This document shows, piece by piece, positions 45,101 to 55,400 of a stretch of DNA of 64,000 bases (position 1 is its first letter; each line of letters opens with the position of its first letter). Source of the stretch: Pleodorina starrii (Eukaryota; Chlorophyta; Chlorophyceae; Chlamydomonadales; Volvocaceae); NCBI GenBank assembly GCA_030267565.1, contig BRXU01000028.1:583001-647000 (forward strand). The letters are read 5' to 3'. Under the pieces are notes generated by a model. The model worked only from the letters and a program-made list of their open reading frames with translations, was not told the DNA's origin and made no database searches. The position numbers and the translations under genes are program-made.

Positions 45101-47908
45101 CGGGGCGCTGCCTCCGCCTCCTCCTCCGACGCCTCGCCCGGCGGCACCAGCACAGCGGCCATGCCCAGGTCGATCAGTTTGACGCGCAGCGGCCGGCCTG
45201 CCGCCACGCACGCCTCCACCGGCCGCGCGAACATGACGTTCTCCGGCTGGAGGTGCGGGCAATGGGTGTGGGCGTGGCGATGTGGCGCCGGTCTGAGCCA
45301 CCCGGCGTGCGCCACACGGTGCCAGGTAGGAGTAGGAGCGATGCCGGATACCAATCCCCGACACGAACCCAACTCAGGGCAAGCAAGTACGGTACACAAG
45401 GCTCTGCAGGAACGCGCATCGGCGCACCCCCGGCCCCATGCATAAATCGCCTGCCCAGGCCACACCTTGATATCCCGGTGCACGATGTTCAGGTTGTGCA
45501 TGTAGGCCACCGCGCTGGCGACCTGGGAGCGTGGCCGGAGGGGAGACGCACCGTAATGTGGATGATACCGCGGCGGTGGGACGGATGGCGTGAGGGCGGT
45601 GAGGGCCGTCACGGAGGCGGGGGGGGGGGGGCGTTGGGAGCTCGGGATGGATGGCGCGCGGCTCGCAGTGTGGGAAGACGAGGGGGCGGTGGAGGGTGGT
45701 GACGGGGCGGGAGAGCGTTGCGTGGGCTCGCCGCTTTGTGTGGGATGGAACGCGCTTTCGCGGTCACAAACGCCGTTGCGAGGGGAAGGAACCGTGCGCA
45801 CCGGCGGCACCGGAGGGAGGGAGCGCCTCCTCGCCGGCCGCACCGCCTCATCAATCATAATCATTACGGCCAAATGCACTCCTCTCCGAGTCCCAATCCA
45901 TCCAAACCCCAAACCCCAAGCAGCAGCTAAGCGCGCAGCATAGGACAGCACAGCACCGCACAGCACATCGCGGAGCAGAGCGGGGCACACCGCAGCGCAC
46001 CTGCGCGAACAGTCTGGCGGCCTGGCCCTCCGAGTAATGATCCACCAAGTGCAGGTGGTCCAGCATCTGCGAGAGTAGTGGACAAATGGAGTGGAGAGAA
46101 CTCGTGAAGTGTCACGCACACGGGCCGGGCAGGATGTGGGTCGGGACGCGGCAGTTCCAAGCGGCAGGTCCCCAGGTGTCGATGCTGATTTGGGTCGGGG
46201 TTGGAACTCGACGCCGTGGCGTGGGGATGTGGGTCAGCCGGACGGGGTCGCATGGGGCGAGTCACGGAGGGCTGCGTCTGCCGCCAGCAGAGGTCAGGAC
46301 GTGGGGGTGGGCCCCTCCCCATAGAACAGCAACGGGGCTAGGCCAGCCAGGTTACCGCCTATAACCCTAAAGCCCCTTCCCTGGCCCCGCCCCAGGTGAA
46401 GCCCAAATGGCCGGCGGCGCGGTCCGACACGGGTTCAATGTCACGCCCTACTGTATCGTACCTGACCGCCCGACAGGTACTCGAGGACCATCACCTGCCG
46501 GACACGGGAGGAGGATAAGCAGCAAGTCCAGGAAAGGTGTGGCGTGTGGTAGAGGCTGCGTTGGGGCGGGCCCGGGGTGACGGATACCGCGGCGTGCGGC
46601 GTCGAGCGCCAACCACACATAAACACAATACCGGTACACCGCCCAAGGCCCCACCCAGAATATCGCCCCAACCCAGCAGCACCCCCCCCTACTCCACCAT
46701 TGTTATATAAAGGAGCATATCACTCCCTGAACCCCCCCCCCGACCCCACCATGTGGTACTTGGTCTCAAACACGTCCCGGCAACGCAGCAGCCCCGGGTG
46801 CTCCAACAGCCGCAGGAAGCGAGCCTCACCGCGCAGGACCTCCGCCTGAAGACCCGGGAGGTGCGCGCGTACCGTACATAATTCAGTACGGCATCGGTTG
46901 GGGCCTTGGGCCGGCGGCTGCCCGCGCGCGGGCGTCGAGCGAGAGAGGGAGGTCGCAGCGCGACCAAGCCCGACTAGGGGCAGGGCATCTTTTCGCGCCT
47001 GCTGTAGTGACAGGCGGTGCGGCAACAATCGGGCTGCCGGGGGCGGATGTGGGTCGTCGTGTTGTGAACTGGGATCGATGGGACCGCAGATGCAAACGTT
47101 GTCTCCAGCCGAGATTGTCTCCAGCAGACGGTGCGGTTGCCGCCTGGTCCGCAACACCCAAACTGCACATGCAATCGAAGAAGGCTCTGCCTGGACACAC
47201 GCACATACACATATGGTACACGATTCTACGGATCTACGCAACGCCCGCACGCGCACACACGCACGCATTCAAGCTCATCCGCGCATGCGATGCTTGTTGT
47301 TGGGGGGAGGGGAGGGGAAGAGAGCGAGTTCACACGAGCCACCCGAGCCACATGCGTGCGCCGCTTACATCCTCGGGAAGCAGCCCCGGCTTCCGCAGGT
47401 TGACCACCTTGAGGCACTGCTCCTCCCCCGTTGACCGGTTGCGCACGAGCCACACCTCAGCGAAACCTCCCTGCGACCAGGCAGGCAAAGGGCCAATGGC
47501 GCGCTGCTCTCAAATGATCGCGGGAGAGACGCTGTGTGTGAGCCCCCTTGCGGATTCTTACGCAGAGGGAGGGCCTTATAGGCAACTGAGACCGGACAGG
47601 GCCGGACCCCCCTGGGATCCCTGGGGTTGGAAGAGCTGCCCCCTTGACTTACGAGAGGAGCTACTTACATCTGCAATGTGCTTCTCCAGGTCATACTGTC
47701 GCAGCGTTGGGTGTGCGCGCCAGTCGGAGAGCCTGTTGACCGAGGGTTCAGGGTGACGGTTTGGACTGCCTACCGTACACGAGGTAGCTCGCCCAAGAGA
47801 CCCGCACCTCTTCAGGTCGCGAGAGAGTCCTGCTTTGTCTGAAGCTGGTTCGTCGGGCAAGCAGCAGCAGCAGATGGCGCCGACGACCTCTCGAAAGATG
47901 GAGGACAT
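39124..47908 (-). CDS. CAMK-like protein kinase with very long C-terminal tail, 14 exons
   Basis: Predicted active Ser/Thr kinase, 1415 aa. Exons (high to low) are 47908-47808, 47732-47669, 47470-47369, 46845-46750, 46494-46462, 46066-46001, 45522-45466, 45246-44968, 44611-44599, 44024-43898, 43411-43196, 42684-42571, 42378-41164 and 40888-39124; phases agree throughout. The N-terminus has a CCCC cluster at 13-16, a likely S-acylation site. Kinase domain is about 45-365: glycine loop ADGGFAEVWLV, Lys76, Glu96, HRDIKPEN (Asp171), DLG in place of DFG (Asp199), GSPGFIAPEVV, DVYALGVLLFAMLTG and RPTCAEVLRHPFI. A basic insert (RKRRRR) of about 40 residues lies between DLG and APE. After the kinase come a Gln/Glu-rich coiled coil (about 385-440) and roughly 950 residues of Ala/Gly/Ser/His low complexity. 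The group assignment is by pattern only; no family name is certain. Confidence 0.85.
43081..43142. repeat. Perfect 29-bp inverted repeat with 4-nt loop in kinase intron 11
   Basis: Arms 43081-43109 and 43114-43142 are exact reverse complements, loop ATTG. The arm contains GGTCCGTCTCCGTCCCT. It is followed directly by GGTATCTTCTTTTTGCC, the 3' part of dispersed motif A, so it belongs to that family. Confidence 0.9.
43807..43851 (+). repeat. Dispersed motif A, copy in kinase intron 10
   Basis: ACTAACGCCGTCTCC, then CCGCTGCGGTATCTTCTTT. It lies antisense to the kinase gene. A second diverged copy in opposite orientation lies at about 43450-43520 in the same intron. Confidence 0.8.
44196..44245 (-). 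repeat. Dispersed motif A, copy in kinase intron 9
   Basis: Reverse orientation: GAAGAAGATACCG then GCGGAGGGACGGAGAAGG. Sense with respect to the kinase gene. Confidence 0.75.
46701..46740 (+). repeat. Dispersed motif B, copy in kinase intron 4
   Basis: TTATATAAAGGAGCATATC, then ACTCCCTGAACCCC. Antisense to the kinase. Confidence 0.75.
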
Positions 47909-49405
47909 GTGTGCGTGACCGCACGTCAGTGGAACTGGGTTGACCAGGTTGTTTGGGCTAAGCGCACGTTCATAACTGGTAATTCACACGGTCGCCTCCT
48001 GGTAATTGGGCTCCGTTGGTAGAATTAATAATCTCCCAAAAAGCGCAAGTGTCACGCAGTCCAACAGGAATGCTGTTGAGGGCTAATGTTAAGTTATACT
48101 TATGTGCGAGCTAGAAACATCGGAGGACAAACTGTTTGTAAATATTATCGCAACGTTACTACGCAATTCAGGATAAGCATGCAAACAAGCATGCGCATAG
48201 AATTCTTGTGCCACAATTGACTGTATTGATTCTATGACTTCAACCTTCATCCTTTCCAGCGTAAAAGTGTTAGTAATTTTGGTCCTGACGTGGCATAATT
48301 TTACGACACTTCATGAATTGTCAAACGACATGTTGATACGTTTTCAGGACGAACTTGTCAGTACGTCCGAAAGTCCTGTATACTGTCTCATATAGCCAGG
48401 ATACTGTATCTTTCGTTGTTGCATTGATCTCGTGTTTTGGAATTTGTCGTCCATGACGACATAGGTGTGATCCTCGCTCTATAAGGCATCATTTTCTTCA
48501 AATAGAATCAACAATTGGAATCCGAGCTTTACGTATAGCTTATTACAAGCTATAAAAAGCTTATAATTTGGCGTTCACACTCTGTTACGCAGCACCCTGT
48601 GCCGCGAGAGAGCGATAGGAGAGAGCGGTCGGCAATGAAGGGTGCAGGCTCCGTCGGTACACCCCGAAACCGTATACATACGCAACACGGCTGCATGCTG
48701 CGCAAACGCGGGCTTTATGGTCGGCGACGCATCAAAGAGATCGCCGATTCTCTATCCCCGCCGCTTCTGCGTGCCCAGCGTACCGATGATCCGCCCTCGG
48801 AAAGCGCCCGACGCCGAATACGAGGACCGCCGCTCAATAATGTCCTCCGGTTATGATTTGGCGCGGAAAACGGTGCCACCTGCGCCACATGCGTGTGCCG
48901 TCCTTTGCCACCTCTGCTGTCGACAGCCCTCAACCTTTGCCTCCTCTGCTGTCAACAGCCCTCGACCCTGCCTCAACCAACCAAATCCCACGCTGCATGG
49001 CGTCGACACACCCTGGTATTGGAACTGGTACTCAATTCAATGAAACAACCATCGTTATTACACCAATGAAACAACCACCGTTATTACACGAATGAAACAA
49101 CCATCGTTATTACACGGCGTAGTCAGTACCGTAATCAGAGGAGAAACTGCGCGCGAGTCAACTCACTCCCCTCATGGCTGGCCCCCTCCACGCACCGGCC
49201 TCTCCGGCCTCTCTCACCGAAACGGCACCGGGAGAGCGAGTCCGGGGCAACATTGGTCCCCACCCACCCATCCTCCCCACCCACCCAACCCTCCCACCCC
49301 TCACAGGGCAGACCGTGTTTTCTTCTCAATACTGGAGACACCGCAGCAGCCGACATCACCGTTACCAGTTCTGTCCCCCGCCGCTCTCTGCCTGGATCCC
49401 TCCTA
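47909..49405. other. Intergenic between the Ca2+-ATPase 3' end and kinase 5' end
   Basis: About 47.95-48.6 kb is AT-rich and probably holds the kinase promoter. A short plus-strand frame (48599-48856) is unrecognised. Duplicated TCGACAGCCCTC words occur near 48915-48965. The 26-bp tandem repeat with poly(A) signals is listed separately. Confidence 0.45.
49039..49117 (-). terminator. Triplicated 26-bp repeat, each unit carrying a TGTAA poly(A) signal
   Basis: Three units start at 49039, 49065 and 49091 (AATGAAACAACCA(T/C)CG then TTATTACAC). Each contains TTACA on the plus strand, i.e. TGTAA on the minus strand (49058-49062, 49084-49088, 49110-49114), about 290-350 nt after the Ca2+-ATPase stop. 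These are the most likely poly(A) signals for that gene. Confidence 0.6.
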
Positions 49406-52400
49406 CTACACCTCGCCGCCGCCGGCCCGCTGGCGCTGGCGCTGGCGCTGGTCCTGGGTCTGGGTCTGGTGTTGATTCTGGTGATGTTGATGGTGTCGGG
49501 GATCGCTTCTTGGTCCCTGATGAGTCGCCATGGACAGATCCCCGTCGACGCCGCGGAGGCGGTGGCGGCGGTGGCGGCGGCGCATCCCCCTGCCCACCAG
49601 TCGTACCGCCGTACTGAGCGGCAGGGAGGCGGCCCCCAGCGCGACGCTCACCAACCACTCCTGCCACGATAGCGGCTCCACCTGCGGTACGTATGTACGG
49701 CATGTGGACGAGCAGGGTTGCCGTCTGCATTCCATATGTTATCCGTACCCGAAGGGTTCGACAGCAGAAAGACAGCAGTCGGGCTCCGCAGGCCAGTATA
49801 CTTGCGTGAGGAGAAGTGAAGGGATGCAGGCGGACGGTTTGTCCATCCGTCTTTGCAAAACTAAAGTGGAGCCGCAGCAGCAGCAGCAGCTGCTGCTGCT
49901 GTTGACGCTGATGCTGTTGTTAAAATTTGGGGGCAGTGCGTGGCGTCCTCCGGAAAGAGGTCTTCTGAGACGTGCGACAGCAAAATACGACTATGCCGTA
50001 CAGTACAACGGTAGCGGTAATAGTCGTACAACAGTACTAACCACTTGTACACCACTTGTACGAACGAACTCACGTCGAAGAAGTTGCCCAGCAGCTCCAC
50101 GATGATCACCTGCGCCCCCACCGTCACCGCCAGCACGCCCAGGAAGGTGGGGCTGCGGTGCAGGCGAGCGAACACATTCAGCTCGTCGGCGATGCGGCGA
50201 CTGTTGACCTCGTTGAACACCTGAGTGCATGGGGGGCGGGTTTGCGGGAGCGGGGTAAGAAGAAGATGCCGGGAGCGGGAGCGGGGGAGGGCGGGGAAGG
50301 GCGGGAGAGGTGGGGACTGGGGAGGGGGTGAGAAGTGGGTAGGTGGATGCAGTGTCCGGCCCGGGAGCGGCCGATCGGGATCGGGTGGACCGGGAAGGCC
50401 GCACTGCCGCGCCAGTTGTTTCGGTAGCCGTTCCCGCCACTCAAGACCAGCCCCCAGCCGAGCCCGCAGCACGGGCGCCACAGCACAGCACAGCACAACG
50501 CAGCCGGGCCGCTCGCAGGTCGCAGCCCCACAACCGACAGCTCCGGAACCCAGGGTAACCCCCGGGGACCCCCCGGGTCAGGCCACCGCGGCCGGCCGGC
50601 GCGCACACCCTGTGCTCGTCGGCGCATGCCAATCGAACGGCCCGTCACATCCATCTCGCGTGTTGTCCCCCTACGGCCACACACACACGTCCCGGTTCCT
50701 TTGGGGTTCGTCTGTAAACCGGTTTCAGGCATTTACCAGCGTCCTCTGACAGTGTGACTCGCCTGACAGAAGATGAAGGTGTTGAAGAGCAGCGAGAGGC
50801 TGCGCACGTGGTCTGGATCTGCCGTACTGCCGTACCGCCCGGGAATCACGACGGGCAGGGCGTACAGCATGAAGAACAGTACGGCAATCTGGTAGGCGGC
50901 CTGGCTCAGCATGTAGCGCAGCATGGTGCCCGTGATCAGATGCTCGTGCCTGCCGTACGGCTTGCGGGTCAGGATCTGTGTACGGCACGGAACGGGAAGC
51001 GCGGCGGGGAGGGGGCGGGGAGCACGGTCGCGCGGTCAGCAGGATTCGTCCCCCCTTGGGGTCTTGCGCACACACAGTCACACACGCACATACACACATA
51101 CACACACACCACTGCAGTTTCTTTGCTCTCAGCCGCGTCTCGCCGCCGCCGTCGCGTCTACTACTTTACTTGCTCGCACGCACAGCGTTGTGGCGTTTGC
51201 GAGTGAGAGCGTGCTCTGGAGGCCACTGGGCAGCTAACTATTATAACCAACCCCACATACACACCCCTTTATCCTCCCCGCCAGCGGGTCTGGCCTCTGC
51301 CCTTCTGCCCCCCCCCCGGTACCCCTGCTCCACCTGCCCCCCCCCTCCCCCGCCCCCTCACCCCCCCCTTTGCCTCACCAGCGGGTCGGGTCGCTCTGTC
51401 GCCAGTGCCAGTGCCGCCAGTGTGTCCATAATGAGGTTCACCCACAGCAGCTGAAGCACCGTCAGAGGCTCCCGACCTCCCGCGATGGCGCCAACGAAGG
51501 CAACCACCTGGGGAGCAGGGCGGGGAGGGAAGGGGAGGGGAAGTAGTAAAGGAGAGGGGAAGGTAAAGGGAGAGGGAAGGGAAGGGAGAGGGGAAGTGAA
51601 GGAGAGGGAAAGTAAGGGAGATACATGGGCGGAGAGACGGGGAAGTTGAGGGAATGTGATCATCGCCGCCAGGGCACGGGGTAGCGGGCAGAGGGCCGTT
51701 CCCAGGCAGCACGGTAAGTGTAATGCCGTACGGCCGTACACCCCCCGCCGTACCAGTGCCACGATGTTGACGGTCAGTTGGAAGGCCACGAACTTGCGGA
51801 TATTTTCAAACACTGTACGACCCCACATGACGGCCTTGACGATGGACGAGAAATTGTCGTCCAGTACGACAATGTCGGCCGCCTCCTTGGCTACCTCGGT
51901 GCCTGTGAAGCGGGCGGGTTTCGGAGCGAGTGGCTTCACGCGGCGTGATCGGGGGAGGGGGGAGTGGATTGCGCCACATTACCCGAGCTTGCAGCGGCCC
52001 GGAGCGGATTGCGGCAGCAGTAGCAGCAGCAGTACGGTACGGCACAGCACGGTACGGCAGCTTTGCGGGTACGGTACTCGGTAAATGGACTGTGGCAAGA
52101 TGCTTTGACGAGCATCCCGAGGGATCCGACTCTTTCAAAAGCAGAGTGCATATACTCGAGGACAAAATGTGCACTTGGGATCCCAGAGCTCGTCCCTTCC
52201 GACGTCCTCCCGCGACACAATCCAGTTCCCCAACCAACCAACCACCCAACCAACCGACCAAACCGATACGGTCCAGGCGGTCGGAAATTCATTGGCGACG
52301 GATCTCCCGCTCCGCTCCGCTCCGATTTCACTCCGCTACGAAACCACTTTCACAGCCCCATCAGACATCCAACCAGCCCCACCCAGCCCCACCTAGCCCC

Positions 52401-55400
52401 ATCCAGCCCCACCCTGCCCCACCCACCCGTGATTCCCATGGCCAGCCCCACATCGCTCTCCTTCAGCGCCGGCGCGTCGTTGGTGCCATCGCCCGTCACC
52501 GCCACCACCTCCCGCCGAGCTCGCAGCGCCGAAACCAGCCGGAACTTATCCGCGGGGGAGGAGCGAGCCAGCACCTGGCAATCACGGCAGAGAGACAGCG
52601 CGGCCACATACATCCGTACAGCGGCGTTCGGCAGCAGTACGGCCGCAGTACGGCAGCAGTACGACAGTTGTACGGCAGCTGGACGAGTGAACCCTCGGAT
52701 GCCCATGTAGCCAGCCAGCCAGCCAGCCGTCCCCATCCGCACTGAGCTCGCCGGCTTTGCGGCGACAATCCCACCACGTACACCAACCCCACTCCCAAAC
52801 CCACTCCCAAACCCACTCCCAAACCCACTCCCAAACCCACTCCCAAACCCACTCCCAAACCCAACCGAAATACCATCGATGGAACGATCTGCATGCATGT
52901 CTTATCATATCGGTACGACACGGTGCGGTACAAGTACCTGCAGTCGGGGCAGCGCTGCCGCCAGTTGCTCGTCCGATAGGGCCCGAAAGGCGGGTCCCTC
53001 CAGTGCCGTACCGCCGTCCGTCAGTATGCCGCACTCGCGCGCGATGAAGCGGGCAGTGTTGACATTGTCGCCTTTGTGTGAAGAGGAAGAGGAGGGGAGG
53101 GGACAGGGGAGGGGAGGGTCAAGGAGAGGACGCTGAGGTAGTTGGCCGTTGGTAGTTGGTGGTTGTACGAAAAGGCAACCATTTTCAAAGTCTCGAGGAG
53201 AGGAAGGCCGCGGGGACAGGCGGAGAAGGCGGGGAAGTCGTGGGGGTGGCTACCGTACTCTCAGCGTCTCGGGCCCTGCTCAGGTCCTGCTTTCCTCTGG
53301 CGACCATTTGAGGACCTACCGTATTGAGGAGCGCGACTCACAGCTGCAGGTCCTGCTTTCCTACCGTATTTGGCCCTTTGGCCCAGCTGAGGAGCCGTAC
53401 TCACCCGTGACCATGCGCACGGTGATGCCGGCTTGTTGGCAGGTGGCCACCGCCTGGGGCACCTCGGGGCGCAAGGGATCCTTGATACCCAGAAGAGCCT
53501 GAGGGGGGGTGAGGTGGGGGGAGGGGTTGGGGCGGGGGGGGGGAGGAGGGGAGGTGGGAAGGGCTGGCAGGAGGCGGATGCGAGCGGGGGAGAAAGATGG
53601 GGTTCTGGCGAGGAGACCAGAACCCATCCTTGAGGGGTTTTTCTGAAGAGTGTAATGCAAGAACGAAACCGGGAATCCTGCGGTTGGGGGGGGGGGAAAG
53701 GGGGGTCCACGAGCAAAACGATCCAATGTTCAACTTTGAAAACGAAAGAGACACCATGCCGCGTGGCGGGTGCGCCGGTTACACCCTTCCTGAGCGCCGA
53801 CCGAACATCCAACATCCAAGCGCGGCAGATGCGCCTGGGAAAATGGTGTCGTACTCGTCTTTTTTCCGTACAGCAGTACGCGTGTGTACCGGTATGTTGC
53901 TTTACTTCTCCCGTAAACTTCGCGCAAGTCAAGTCGTACCTGCAGTACCATATTCTCCAGGGGTGGCTCGTCCCAGTATCCAGGCGGCCGGCCACCCGCC
54001 GTACTCGGGTCCGGATCCGGATCCAGATCCCGCGCCGCCAGCGCGATGCATCGCAGCCCCCGGCCCGCCATCTCGTCCACCAGCGCACCCAGCTCGGCCC
54101 GCCATTGCTCGTCCAGCGGTACGGCACCGAGCCCGTCGGCGGCCTGTACGGCAGTGCAGGCTCGGAGCACCCACTCCGCCGCACCCTTGTTGTACAATCT
54201 GAGCAGTGATTCGTTAAGAGGGTCAGAAAAAACGGATCTTCTGAGAACGAGGGAGAACGCGGGAGAACGAGGGAGAACGCAGAACTTTGGACATTTTTCC
54301 GCAACACAGCGTCCGACTCGGTATGCACCACCCGGCGATCTTCACGGTCCTCTGGTCATCATCATCTGCAAACTGATACATTCTGAGTTTCTTACAATTC
54401 TTAGAATCTGAGTCGAAAGAAGGAACCTTGTGCCTCCTTGTGGCTCTGCCGTACTCGCACATCGGTTCACGCAACTTGTTATTTCTTTGGTTTTTCGGAG
54501 CGGAGCGAACCGTTTTGGGTCACAAAACCCACAATAGACCCGAAGTTCCGTCACCCACCTCAGCCTCCCGCCGGGCAGCCTCAGTACCACCGATGACATC
54601 TTGCGCTCCGAGGTGAAGCCGTACACGTGCTCCAGCGCGCCTTCGTACTGCCGCCGTACTTCGCCGTACCGCCGTACACCCCAGCCGTAGTCCATGAGCG
54701 CCAGCAGCGCGCCCTCCGTGCGGTTGCCCACAAAGACCGTCCGCGGCGGCGGCGAGGCGCCGCCGCCGCCGCCGGCGGCGGCGCCGCCACCTTCTGTACC
54801 GCCATCGCCGCCACCGCTTCTAACACTGCCGCCGCCGTCGCCGCCGTCGCCGCCGTCGCGGCGGCCTTGGCCGAGCAATCTCGACCAGACGCCGAGGCAA
54901 CAGCGGCTGACGGCCCGGCCGCCAGGCTCCTCCGGCACCGGCGGCGGCGGCGCCGCCACCGCCGTACTTGTACGGCGCTCGCCAAGCTCCAGATCCAGAT
55001 CTCGATTCTCAGAGTCTCGGACCTCTTCGACGCCCTGTGGCGAGTCCGCCAGCTGCTGCTGCTGCTGCTGCTGTTGCTGGAGTCCGCGCAGCGAGGCCGG
55101 TACGGCCGGTACGGCAGGTACGGCAGGTGTGGACTTCTGTTGCTGCTGCTGCTTGCCGTCGCTGGCCGCGTGGCGGCGGCGCTGATCGTGTCCTGGTGAT
55201 GAGTGGTGCTGCTGGTGCTGGTGCTGCAGGGGCGGCGGCTCAACCAGGAACGCCCTGCGGGTTTCGGGGGGAAAGCGGGTGGGGAAGTAAACCGACAAGA
55301 AGATGTCAACCGCCAAGCAATCAGGCAATCGCAGCTAAGTACGGTCAACAGAGCGGGTAGGGGCGATGTCGGACAAACAGAAGGGCTGCGGGCACATGCA

